The translations under genes were made by a program, and so were the position numbers. DNA of 64,000 nucleotides from Naganishia liquefaciens. Lineage: Eukaryota > Basidiomycota > Tremellomycetes > Filobasidiales > Filobasidiaceae. Shown here in pieces: positions 22,166 to 33,142 of the stretch. Numbering within the stretch: the first letter of the stretch is position 1; every line of letters starts with the position of its first letter. The notes beneath the pieces are model-generated. The model made no database searches. It saw nothing but the letters and a program-made list of their open reading frames with translations, and had not been told where the DNA came from. The stretch is from assembly GCA_013423385.1 (NCBI GenBank), contig BLZA01000013.1, positions 620,001 to 684,000 of the forward strand, given 5' to 3'.

Positions 22166-24560
22166 ATGAGGATCCTCACATGGAACGTAAACGCCCTGCG
22201 AACTGTCCTTCCCTTCAAACCATGGAATTCCCTGGCTGACCGCTCTATTCGCGGCATGTTGGACGCCATGGGAGCCGACATCATCTGCTTTCAGGAACAC
22301 AAGGCTCGCAGGGATGGCATGACCAAGGATATGGCTCTGCCCGAGGGATATGACGCGTTCTTCTCGTTCCCCATGCACGGAAAAAGTGGATACTCTGGGA
22401 CCTGTATCTATACGCGCAGAGAGAATTTGGTACCGCTCAAGGCCGAAGAGGGGATTACGGGGACACTATTAGGTGTTCAAGGGGCTAATTCGGCGCAGCC
22501 CAAACTGGTGTACGAGCCCGAAGAGATGATTGGCGGGTATCCAGACGAGGAAGATATACATCTTATGGATGAGGCGGATGGCACGCGGTTCGATTGGAGT
22601 AGACTGGATAAAGAAGGCCGTGCCGTCGTCTGCGACTTTGGGTGAGCCGCAAGACTGAAAATCGCTGTGCAGTTCTGATTTGTGGAATAGATTTTTTGTT
22701 CTCTTCAACCTCTATTGTCCCAACGAGACGAATGATTCACGCCTCCCCTACAAGATGAATTACCTCCATACTCTGTCCGCGCGTGTTTCGGCTTTGACAG
22801 CACAGGGTCGCAATGTCATTGTCCTCGGAGACATTAACGTCTGCGCTGAACCGATCGATAATGGCGAGGGAGGGATCCAGAGGATGGCAGAGGAACATTT
22901 CGCACATCCGGCCAGACAGTGGCTGGAACAGTGGAAGAAGGACGGAATGCATGATGTGACGAGAGAACGCTGGCCAGAGCGCAAAGGGATGTTTACCTGT
23001 AAGTCGCTGGAAGAACAGTCTAGGAAATGCGAGCGCGCTGCCATCGCGATGGACCCAATTGTGAGAAAGTCCTCAAGTATCGAACTGCTGACATGTCGAA
23101 CAATTAGGCTGGAATCAGAAACTTGACGCCCGGGCCTCCAACTACGGTTCGCGTATAGACTATATCCTTGTCACGCCCGGCCTCTTACCATGGATCGCCG
23201 ACTCCGACATCCAGCCCAATGTCTTTGGTTCAGATCACTGCCCTGTATGGGTCGACTTGCACGAGACAATCATAAACGAGAATGGCGAAACAATACAATT
23301 GAAAGATCTGGTGAACCCTTCTCGCGCAGACACTGAAGGACAGACCGATGCTGCAGGCCGCCCGGATCCGCCGCGCTTTGCCACGCGATATTGGGACGAG
23401 TTTTCCGGCAAGCAACGAAGTTTGAAGGACTTCTTCGGCGGAGGCGCGGGTCAGAAAGCTTCGCAAGCTTCAAAGGCAAGACCTCCGAAGGCGAAAAAGG
23501 GGTCGACACCTCCATCGGCGTCTCCCATCGACGAAAATTTTGGTACAGGAGGCAGTAAAGGCAAAAGCACAGAGTTGTTGCAGGAAGGGGATGTCACCAG
23601 AACATCAGACCCTATCATCGATCTAACAAACAGCACAGACAACAGCCCAGTCAAGCCAAAGCGGAAAACATCATCTACGAATGCGGCCAGCATATCCAAG
23701 TCACAGAGCACGGGAAAGAAGAGCTCAAAACAGCCGCTCCAGCGAAAACATTCCAGTCCTTCGCAGTCGAACTTGGCCACCTTTTTCCGTCCACCCGCAT
23801 CGGTGATGTCAGGTCAGAACAGCAAGCTTAACTCTCGAACATCTGTCACACCCAGAACGCCGCAGTCTACCACTTCGAATCAATCGCGTTCATCAGTGCC
23901 GCCGATTCCGGATGAGGATCCTGATTACCTCTTTGCCAAAGCATTGGCATCCGCCGAAGAGGGTACAGATTACGATGCGGAAGAGAATGCAGGTGTTTCC
24001 CTCGACCAATCGCAGGCGGTGGCCTCGTGGTCTTCCATATTTGCGAAAAAAGTGCCGCCGAGATGCAGGGTTCACAACTTGCCATGCAAACCATTTGGTG
24101 AGTCGCCCCAAGACAGAGCCGGCATCGAACTCTCAAGAGGAAGGATCATGCAGTTACCAAAATTCCCGGCAAGAATAAGGGGAAGAAATTCTGGCTTTGC
24201 TCAAAGTAGGTCATCCCAGCGTCACATAGCGATCCGTTCACTAATATATTCCTCTTGCAGACCTGTTGGGGAGGGCTGGGACAGCGGCCACTCAAAGCGT
24301 CCCCGGGACGAAGTCAATCCAGAGTTCCGGTGTGATTTGTAAGTTCCAGCTCTGGAAAAACCGTTCAACGCTAAAGATCCTCCACTCCACTCCTCGTCTC
24401 TTCTCTTATCTCCTCTCCTTTCTGTATCAGCTTCCTATGGGATTCTGCTGTCAAAGAACGGGAGCCGGCTCAGCTTTCCAGTCCACAGGGTGCTCCCGCG
24501 CGATCCTCAATCCATTCGCAGGCCTCGCCCACTCAAGTGGCGAAGAAGCAAAAGACATAG
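22166..24560 (+). CDS. APN2: AP endonuclease 2 (exonuclease III family)
   Basis: Apn2 cleaves abasic sites and resects 3' ends in base-excision repair. Six exons (22166-22641, 22691-22998, 23108-24097, 24154-24205, 24261-24338, 24431-24560) join to 677 residues. The EEP catalytic fold is intact: MRILTWNVNALR, DIICFQEHK, VLFNLYCPN, VIVLGDINVCAEP, YGSRIDYILVTPGL and FGSDHCPVWV. Two PCNA-interaction-like motifs follow, QRSLKDFF (about 23415) and QSNLATFF (about 23765), in a disordered linker. The C-terminus carries a zf-GRF finger, CRVHNLPCKPF, KFWLCSRP and FRCDFFLWD, which is assembled only after three small exons are joined. The ATG at 22166 opens directly on the conserved core. The gene sits between two tandem acyl-CoA ligase paralogues on the opposite strand; its stop is 110 bp from the stop of ligase 2. 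Confidence 0.95.
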
Positions 24561-24670
24561 CGCATATCAATCGCCACTAGAGTTGTATAGCATTAGCGAG
24601 GATTCCGCATTCGTCCTGAAGACCCGCGCGAGATGGGTATGTCCGGGTGCTCATATCATCATACATTCGC

Positions 24671-26848
24671 CTACAACTTCGCCATGCGTTGCACAGAAGG
24701 ATTGTTCGCCGCTTGACCGGCTTGATTCGCTTGTGCCCAACCCCTCAGTTCCTTGCGAAGAATTTTACCTGCAGCGCTGTTACGAGGCAGAAACTTGAGC
24801 ACAAGGCGTTTTTCCCTAATGAGGGATAGCTTACCTCTTCGGAATCGCCTCTACAAGTATACAGCCGCCTCGCAGGCGCTTATGGTCTGCGGCCTGGCAT
24901 CGTGTTTGTTCAGCCATTGTCGGGTATTGTTATCAGGAGGTGGCCTAGGAAGGCTTACATTATCTGCCACCCAAGCGATGATTTCCTGGGATAGACCTTC
25001 GGAGTCATCTTGAGACTGTGAAGGCACTACATAGGCTCGAGGGAGTTCTGTCGCTCGCTCGGCTGAGACGACGCCGATCACTGCCACATCGGCCACTTTC
25101 GGATGCTTCAAGAGCATAGCTTCCAGCTCAGCTGGGGCAACTTGAAACCCATTGTATTTGATGAGTTCCTTCAATCTATCAACGATACTGCGGGAGATAA
25201 CTCAAACAGGGCGGTCCCATTTAACGCATACGACTTACTATATTTGTCCTGCTACGCCGATTTTCGCCACATCGCCTGTACGATACCATCCATCTTCTGT
25301 AAAACTGTTCGCAGTAGCTTGCCTATTATTCCATTAACCTCTAGGGATCCAATAATCAATATATATAACAAAGCGCGGATATTCTGGCCAGAACCCTGCA
25401 GACTCACTTCATTACGGTAGGCCCTCGCAGACACAATTCGCCTGGTTCCCCTTGCGCAACGTCTCTTAGGTCTGAATCCACTAGCCTGGCTTCCACAGAT
25501 GGGTAGAGCCTTCCAATAGAACCGGGAAACTTCTCCGATTCTGACACCGTTTGACACGCAGCGACTGCTGTGCTCTCGGTTAAGCCTGTTATCATTGCGA
25601 TGGACATCAGATGAAGTGAATGAATCCCATTACTGAAAACAACTCACCGTAGCCTTGCGACATTACTAGTTCAGAGCCGTATCTAGCCTTGGTTTTGGCA
25701 ACAAGCTCCTTCCCAAGCGGCGCCGCAGCGCTCCTCGTCCACTTGAGACTCGACAAGTCGTACGAGTCTGCTAATGGGCTGTTTGCCATGTGAATAACGA
25801 TCGGAGGGACCACATAGGCGTGTGTGACTCGGTATGTCGCAACAGCAGAGAAGAAACGCTCGGGAGTGAATCCTGGCAGAATGACGACAGTGACGCCATT
25901 CAAAAGTGGAATTATGCCCAGTCTCCAGGTCAAATGTTAGCCCATCGTAAAGTAGCAGCCATAGTGAGGACTCACTCGAGGATTCCGTAAATATGATATA
26001 GCGGCAGACATCCCAGTATCTTGGATCCGACTCCATACGCCATATCCGAAGGATAGCATGGTTTCGAAATCACTCCGTTCGCGTTGACGTTTTGATGCGT
26101 CGTCATCACGCCTTATAGGTTCGTTTCAGCTTCATTGTCTTCGAAAACTGCACAGACGACACACCTTTCGGGAGGCCAGTCTGTTGACAGCAATCAGCAC
26201 AAGCATCGATCGAGCGCAGAAGCGACTCACGGTTCCGCTGCTGTAACAGAGTAATGCAGTGTCGTATGCCTCATCACCTTCCGCTTCAGTTCCCTCGAAG
26301 CCTCTTGCTTCTTTCTCGGTCACCATCAGGTCTTCGTAGGACATGTAGCCTCGGCTTTCCTTGACCTCAGGCCCAGATACCGCCCAAAAGACAGAGGGCA
26401 AATCGTGGCCTTGCCTTTTCAAGAGGTCCTCTGCTTGCTGGTACGTCGAGTATAAAGTAGGGTGTACGAAACTTATCTTGGGTCGTCCGTCCCGGATCTG
26501 ATGAGCGATCTCCTGATAGGTGTATGAAGCATTTGCCAGGGACGTGATGACCTTGACCGATTGACAGCCGTAAAATATTTGAGGAAAATCGATACTATTT
26601 GGCGAGAAGATCAAGGCAACTTGCTTTTGCCCTGATTCTTGCTGATTTCGCTGAAGCAGATTCCGAATTCCAAGGCCCAGTCGTAAGGCATTAGTGCGAA
26701 GTCCAGTCGACGAGATGATGCGACCCGTCAGACCATCGATGAAAGCTGGGTATTCGGGAAAGCGGGCTTCTGCCGGAAGATAATGCCTGAAGATGGTATC
26801 TGGCCGAGGAAGCTCGATGCCTTGATATGGCGACTTGATGATGGCCAT
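24671..26848 (-). CDS. acyl-CoA ligase (ANL superfamily) with PTS1, paralogue 2
   Basis: Same reaction class as the ligase at 19246-21563, and clearly its paralogue. [20 protein letters not shown] and [19 protein letters not shown] match the first copy, and so does the exon layout. The ATP loop [16 protein letters not shown] again uses a 16-nt exon (26165-26180). Other motifs are [23 protein letters not shown] followed after an intron by [38 protein letters not shown] and [13 protein letters not shown]. The reading ends QRMAKL then TAG (24673-24671), giving a PTS1 AKL. It is preceded by a 603-bp spacer with a repeated 14-mer. The substrate is unknown; an oxalyl-, fatty- or phenylpropanoid-type acid all remain possible. 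Confidence 0.9.
26165..26180 (-). other. 16-nt micro-exon of acyl-CoA ligase 2 (ATP-binding loop)
   Basis: The minus strand reads CAACAG, ACTGGCCTCCCGAAAG, GTGTGT. It joins ...AGC GGA ACC (phase 0) to GC GTG ATG, giving SSGT-TGLPK-GVM. Length and phase are identical to 20820-20835 in paralogue 1. Confidence 0.88.
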
Positions 26849-27451
26849 CTTGCCCTTGTTGCAGGCTTGGCCTATAGCACGCTGAGGAATGTCGAGCGTG
26901 AGGGCTCATATATAGGTGCTACAACACTGGGATTGCGGGGAACGATAGTTATCCATAGTGAGCGGGGAACGATAGCTGCCCCCAAATGAGCGTGCTCTTC
27001 TAATCCACTCTCCGGTCGGTAATTCCTTCCGTGCCCGTCCCGAAACGCGTTGCCCCGCGTTTCAAGCCCCGGGCCATTAATCTTTTGATTGCCGTAGCCA
27101 TTCGTTCGAGACCAAAGGTGTGCATTATGATTTTCAGTTGTAGAGACAAGGGGCGAACAAGGGGAGTGGCACCGCAAGGATCCGATCGTCTCGCCGGTCA
27201 GACTAGCCTGAATCATATGGAGCAGGCTATACAGCCGACAACGTCCATATCGTGCGAACCTCCGCATGAGGCTGCTGTCCTCATCAAGCGATCTGCCCGC
27301 AGGCCCACCTGCTCTCCCCCTGCGCTACGTCCCGAATGACCTACCTGAACCTCCCCCGAGCCCCGGGAAAGCCCTCCGCGCACCCGTCCCATTCGCATCA
27401 AGCGCCACAGCCATGGCAGACTCGATGTATCGCGAATAATTCCGACAAGCA
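26849..27451. promoter_or_regulatory. promoter of acyl-CoA ligase 2 and 3' flank of lyase
   Basis: A 603-bp spacer between two minus-strand genes. It contains two direct copies of GCGGGGAACGATAG (26935-26948, 26962-26975), about 90-130 bp upstream of the ligase 2 start, and one ACGCGT near 27045. No gene was recognised. Confidence 0.5.
26935..26975. repeat. spaced 14-bp direct repeat
   Basis: GCGGGGAACGATAG is present at 26935-26948 and again at 26962-26975, 27 bp start to start (about 2.6 helical turns). The position just upstream of the ligase 2 start suggests a paired activator site, but no known factor is assigned. Confidence 0.8.
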
Positions 27452-29681
27452 TTACAACTTTGACTTCTCCTTCTTGGTACTCGCCAGCCATCCAAATTCA
27501 AGTCTGCAGTACCGGGTGCATCAGCAAGCCGCCCGAGCCAGTCGGGTTAACTCACTTTTTATGGCCTCCAGGCTCCATAAGGAGATTCACGATTGTCACA
27601 CCTCCGGCATCTTGTCGTTCTAGCCCACTCTTGACTCCCGAGATAAGCTCGTCTGGTGTGCGAGCCAGAACACCGTTGCCTCCACATAACGTCGCAAGTT
27701 GTTCATATCTGACCTCTGGTAGCAGCGCGGTAGGCGGCAAGGATGTCATGGGCACCTTTGCATACTCTGCAGCCGACAAGCCCTTGTACACCTAGGAAGG
27801 AATAGCTGTTAGGCGCAACACTGAACGATCACCACGTGTACTCACACCACCATTGTTCATGACTATGATGAGCATTCCAAGCCTGTTTCGGACCGCGGTC
27901 TCTACCTCCATTGCGCTGAACCCGAAAGCTGAATCTCCAACGATAGCTACAACCTTTCTCCTGGACTTGCGTTGTCCAGATTCCACTTCCTGCTGCGCAA
28001 GAACGCCTGCAGCGATCGTCAATCCCATGCCAACGCCCATCGTGGCTTGCGTTCCAGGATCAAGTCTCGATCGGGGCTGGAACACGTCAAACATGGATCG
28101 GGCGATGTCCAGCGTATTTGCGCCTTCGCCGATAAAGATGTGGTCCTCGGGGATATACCGCTTGATCAGCGCAAAGGCTTGGTGATATTGCAAAGGTTTC
28201 GGCGGATCGTGCGGTTTCAGACTAGGGATTTGCGGGAAAATCATGGACTTCTGTATGACTTTCTGAGCGTTGTCGTGGCATTTGGAGAGAAGGGTTTGAT
28301 ACCATGCGGTATGTTCCGCGTTGCTCAGCTTGATGTCAGAATTGTGCGAGTCCTTGCCCTTGACGACCTGACCCAGATTGTGACAGCCCCGCCTGCGCAA
28401 TTCCGCATTGATTTGCCCCACTACTGCTCGAGCATCCCCCACCAGTCCGACTGCTGCTTTGACGTTGTCATCGACAGCTTCGTGCTCGATTTCGATGCGA
28501 ATGAATTTGACACCTTGCGACCATTTTGGCTGGTGTCCATAGTGTAGAATCCAGTTTAGACGTGCTCCAACAACGAGAACAACGTCTGCACGAGCCAAGG
28601 CAGCCGAACGGGCTGCCGAGATGCAAAGGGGATGCGTATCTGGCAGGAGACCTTTACCCATCGGCGTTGGCAAAAAGGGAATCGGTAGAGCTCGTAAAAA
28701 GCTTTGAAGTTCATCTTCTGCCTGAGCATACTGTGCGCTGTCGATTAAACGGATTTAGCCTGATAGCGCGTAGCAGATGATGTCCCGTCTTACCCTTTGC
28801 CCACAATTAGAAGAGGTCGCTTTGCGGAAAGAAGCAGGTCAACCGCTTTGTTGACTTCGTCACTGCCAGCTACCGAGCGTGGAGGAGGCTGAATTCTGGG
28901 TGTTTGTACAACTTCAGCGCGATCAACCGTCCCTAGGATATAATCTGCGGGCTGAGGTGCGACAAGCAATAGCATGATCAACACCGGCTGGTCGAGTTGC
29001 GATAGTTACACTTACTAAATCCACATATGTTGCTCCAGGTTTGCCGTAGAATGCTGTTCGAAGGGCTTTCTCGATGGTGTAAGGAACCTGTGCTAAAGTC
29101 GGTGGTCTTGCGGAGAATCTTTTAAACAAAAATATCAGTTGGCATAAAATGCAAGAAGGAGAAGAATTCACTTAGCATGAGGTCTGACATATGCGACCTG
29201 GTCGAGTTCCTGGAAAGCACCCATCCCCTGTTGGAAGGACTCCGAGGACCCTGCGAGCACCAGCAAAGGCCAAGCGTTCGTTTGAGCATGAAAAATGCCA
29301 GCCATCGCTTTCGGCAAACAGCGACGAGATAAGCCGACTGTAAGGTAAGAGGCCTCAGCAGAATGGCTCACCATGGACGACTCCAGGGCCACCTACAACC
29401 AGCAACACTCCGGGTTTACCAGTCAAGTAGCCGTAAGCACAAGCGGCCTGCTCGTTGATACGACGGTCAGGTCGCTTTTCCGTTTGTCTTTCACTACGAG
29501 AGCTTACATATGCTGCACTCTGCTCGTTGCGAAAGGCCACGAAGCGAATACCAATATCAATACATGCTTGACCGACTTCGATAACAGGAATGCCAATAAT
29601 CCCGAAGACCGTCGAAATCCCGTGATGCTTGAGTGTCTCCGCGATGAGATGTGCGCCCGTGAGTGACGATGTCGAAGGCAT
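27452..29681 (-). CDS. 2-hydroxyacyl-CoA lyase / oxalyl-CoA decarboxylase-like ThDP enzyme, PTS1
   Basis: A thiamine-diphosphate enzyme of the HACL/oxalyl-CoA decarboxylase family. HACL cleaves 2-hydroxyacyl-CoA to formyl-CoA plus an aldehyde in peroxisomes; the sister activity decarboxylates oxalyl-CoA. The N-terminal PYR domain shows [20 protein letters not shown] and the catalytic glutamate in [29 protein letters not shown] and [20 protein letters not shown] follow. The central domain has [20 protein letters not shown]. The ThDP domain has [20 protein letters not shown], then [18 protein letters not shown] and MNNGG. The last exon (27452-27503) adds LEFGWLAS and ends EKSKL, a PTS1. The 52-nt last intron (27504-27555) starts GTGAGT so that its retention stops translation at once after HKK, removing the signal. 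The choice between lyase and decarboxylase is not settled by sequence alone. Confidence 0.88.
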
Positions 29682-30434
29682 GTCACAAGTCGATATCTGG
29701 GTTATGATGTCACTGCTAGTCTTTGAGGGGCACGAATCTGTAAGACTGGATCAATCTACGAGACCGCACCAGCACTTTGTAATGAGGTCAGCCGGGTAGC
29801 TGGACGGGTGTCGGCTACCAGCGAAAAATCCAAAACCAAGCTAAAACCGTGTCCTTCTACCAATTTTGGGACCTGATGAGACCAGCTGTAGGACGTGTTT
29901 CGTTCCGTAACGTCTTAGGTGCGCATCTTGTCTGTCTGCACTCATGATCCGATGCCGGAAAATCAGATCGGTCTTTTTACGGGCAACCCGAAGGGGTAGA
30001 CCCAATCATGTATCACTCGCACTCTGCCTCTGAGAATGTAATTCTTGGCAGTAACGCGCCGCCAATGTCGAAACTGCGAAATGCACCGAGAGCGAGAAAC
30101 GCGACTGTCTGAAGAAACAGCCTGGCGGGGTGATGTTTCGTTTCAAGGGGTCTCTGGTAAAAGGATGACAGTGAACGGAAACGCTCAGGGATACTGCTCT
30201 CTTTTCAGAAAGGTATCCTCTGGCATGTCTTCAGAAACGCGGTCATGCGAGTGATAAATGGTGCTTTCGGCTCAAGCGACTAGTGGGTCCGACAGCTTGA
30301 GGACATGATGCGTATGTCTGTATAGAGTATCAGTACCACTGTGATCCCTGAACAGCAACTGCCTCTCTCTGAGAACTTGCTCATACTGTGAACCTCTTGT
30401 GATTGGTTTATGCATGGCTTGACCCGGAAACAAG
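29682..30434. promoter_or_regulatory. bidirectional promoter, lyase / small membrane protein
   Basis: A 753-bp head-to-head spacer. Only short, unconvincing frames occur; no RNA gene or clear repeat was seen. Confidence 0.45.
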
Positions 30435-31099
30435 ATGGTAGCCGGCTGGATCAAAAAGATCGCGATCAACAAAGGCAAGGAGTATGTCAAGAACTGGGTT
30501 AAAGAGCACATCGTTCTGGTTGTTTCAGGTATGCAGTCATACCCTCATTCATCACCCTTGGGCAATTTTCCTACAATCAGTACGTCATAATCTGATAAAT
30601 CCTGCATGGTATAGTCGTGATATTACTGTTCATCATCTTGATATTCGCCATGAAGGGAATTTTCTTCGATCCCTTTCGTCGAAGGAGGAGGAACTACCTT
30701 CGTTTCAAGAAGTATATTCTGTCCAAAAAAGGCATCAGCTTTATCGAAGAGGCCAAGATGAATGTCGACAAGAAGCTGGAGAAGAAAGCACGAAAGAGCG
30801 CTCGAACGAAAGCAGGGAAGGAAATCCGCAGCACCATGCAACGTATGCACGGGGCTGGGGTTTGTCATGGTCTTTTTCCCAAACCGAGAGAATGGCTGGA
30901 GAGTTACCGATGTTGGAGAAGGTTGAGGAAAGAATGGGACCGCGAGGCTTACAGGACTTTTCCAGCAGCCGTTAGGTGGTTCCCAGGCGATTTGGACCTG
31001 CCTTTTGCCCGAGGAATATTAAGGGGTAAGGCGGAGGCGGAAATCGAGCGGAAATTCGAGCCTATCATGGAGGCTGTTGATACCTTGGAGAAGAATTAA
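30435..31099 (+). CDS. small single-pass membrane protein, unknown function
   Basis: I do not recognise the family. Two exons (30435-30528, 30615-31099) join in frame to 192 residues; the intron has a GTATGC donor and TATAG acceptor. A basic, amphipathic N-terminus (WIKKIAINKGKEYVKNWVKE) is followed by one strongly hydrophobic segment at about residues 26-44 (HIVLVVSVVILLFIILIFAM), then an arginine run DPFRRRRRNYLRFKKYI. The rest is highly basic and helical (KKLEKKARKSARTKAGKE) and ends IERKFEPIMEAVDTLEKN. The basic flank after the membrane segment suggests a cytosol- or matrix-facing C-terminus. A mitochondrial or ER location is possible. The gene is divergent from the peroxisomal lyase, but no link is shown. 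Confidence 0.7.
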
Positions 31100-31744
31100 C
31101 CCTTGTATACCTGTCTGTTACTCACGAGATATCTATTCTACAATCTCTGCCAGACAGGTAGTGTCTGTTCTGATATGAGAAATGGCTGAGTAATACAGGG
31201 AAACTGTAGCATCCAGAAGGCATTACTCCAAAGTTCAAGAGGACGCCGGATTATGCGTGGCAGCAGATGTACGCCGTTGAAAGCGATACTCCCGACATAT
31301 CACTGGGTGTTTGTATGGGTCCGCATATGCTATCGACCACAATCATTCTTGGCCCCAGGACGCCCTCGATCGCCAGATGATATTCCAGCTGCATACGCCG
31401 AGACTGGAATGTGCAATGTACGGAATGGTACTCCCCATAAACGAGTTCGACTGCTCGACAAGCCATACTGTTCCCGACAGAGTCTCGCTTCCTGGACCTG
31501 TTCGAATTTGGCTGAGCTACACCTAGATGTTACACATGAAACGGACTCCCTCTTGTCACGTGACTGGAAGACCTGATTGCGTAATCATAGGGGTGGGTAC
31601 GGTAACGGTACGGTTAGGGAGCCCCTGCCGATGCCGGAGCCCACGGTTAGCGCACCGAGTCCTGGGTCATCAGGTCGTATACCGCTGCCCTTCACGTCTC
31701 TTCCCACCAGCGGCATCCTCGTCTTCCGCCCCTGTCTGTTGACT
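31100..31744. promoter_or_regulatory. promoter region of enoyl-CoA hydratase
   Basis: A 645-bp spacer between two plus-strand genes. A TCACGTGA E-box palindrome lies at 31556-31563 within the 12-mer TCACGTGACTGG, which also occurs at 8015-8026. The reading frame of enoyl-CoA hydratase is open upstream to 31577, but the targeting-peptide-like start is at 31745. No other gene was seen. Confidence 0.5.
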
Positions 31745-32848
31745 ATGCTCTTCGCTCCTCGAACGGCACACACCCTCGCATTTCTCAGGTCCACCACCTT
31801 GACAGCCGTCCCGCGACCCGCTCTCGTCCACTTTGCACGCGCCATGTCCCAGTCCTCCCAATCCTCGGCCTCGACTGCCGCCGCCGACGAAAGGCTCGTC
31901 TTGACAGAGAGGAGGGGTGCCGTTCTCGTTTTGACATTGAACAGGCCCAAGGCGCTGAACGCCTTGTCGAGTCCCTTGTTCCAAGCTTTGAATGCCGAGT
32001 TCGATAAAGCTCAGAAGGAGGAAGGAGTTCGGGCTGTCGTGTTGACTGGTGGTGAAAAGGTCTTTGCTGGTCAGTAGCACGAGCCAATGATGTAAAGGGG
32101 GTAAACCAACCATCGGTCACCATGAACGCTTTTCTCTCTAATTAGCTGGAGCCGATATCAAGGAGATGAAGGACAAGACCTTTGCCGAATCCTACAAAGC
32201 CGACTTCCTTGGCTCGTGGCAGAAGATCACGACTTTCACCAAGCCCGTTGTTGGAGCTGTCAACGGTTACGCGGTGGGTCCTTTTTTTTCTGGAGCCATT
32301 TATTCCAGCTGATCCTGCTCACAGCTCGGCGGCGGTTGCGAACTCGCTATGATGTGCGATATCCTCCTCTGCTCGAACAAGGCTACCTTCGGACAACCCG
32401 AGATCACGCTCGGTATCCTTCCCGGTGCCGGCGGTACTCAGCGATTGACCCATCTCGTCGGTAAAGCGCGCGCCATGGATTTGGTATTGACCGGTCGTTT
32501 CGTCAAGGCAGAGGAAGCCGAGAAGATCGGGCTTGTCTCTCGACTTGTTCCGGGATCTGGACAAGAGGTCATCGAGGAGGCCATCAAGGTGGCGACCAAG
32601 ATCTCAGCGTTTGGTGGAGTCGCCGTTCAGGCTGCCAAAGAGGCCGTCAACAGTGGTGCGTGGAGCGATTTCCTTGCTTGCTTTGGTCAGATCGCTGATT
32701 TCCCTCTAACATAGCCTCGGAATTGCCTCTTTCGGAAGGCCTTCGTCTCGAACGGCGCCTGTTCCAGAGCATGTTCGCGACAAAGGACCAGAAGGAGGGC
32801 ATGGCAGCCTTTGCCGAGAAGCGTTCCCCGAACTTCTCGCACTTGTAA
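31745..32848 (+). CDS. enoyl-CoA hydratase, short-chain, probably mitochondrial
   Basis: A crotonase-superfamily hydratase that adds water to trans-2-enoyl-CoA in beta-oxidation. Four exons (31745-32069, 32146-32273, 32325-32652, 32715-32848) give 304 residues. An N-terminal stretch [19 protein letters not shown] rich in Arg, Leu and Ser, without acids, looks like a mitochondrial presequence. The mature part starts near [20 protein letters not shown]. The oxyanion-hole motifs are [10 protein letters not shown] and [17 protein letters not shown]. The catalytic glutamates lie in GGGCELAM and [19 protein letters not shown], both present. C-terminal SPNFSHL is the usual ECHS1-type ending and has no PTS1. 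It lies 2 kb from the peroxisomal lyase. An internal Met at 31844 could serve as an alternative start lacking the presequence. Confidence 0.93.
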
Positions 32849-33142
32849 ATGAGCTGTTTACGTCAAGTCGTTGTAAAGAACGTAAGAAGAATTGTAAGAA
32901 ATGCGCCGCCATGGAAAGGGAATGATATGAATACATGCTAGCTGGGTAATTGTTATCTAACCGATCGAAGCTTGCATGCACAACTGTTGACGTCACCCAT
33001 TGTCACTCAAACGCTCCTACGAAATCAACTTAGAAAGTTCCCAGGACACTTTCGCGAGATGATTGATTATATATTGCTACAACGATTGTCATGTAAAGAA
33101 CGTCTATTGCATTGCCATAATCTTATTCATATCTGGGCCCGA
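32849..33142. other. convergent spacer
   Basis: Tail-to-tail spacer of 294 bp between enoyl-CoA hydratase and SIS1, AT-rich, with a TGACGTCA octamer near 32989. Nothing else was seen. Confidence 0.5.
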
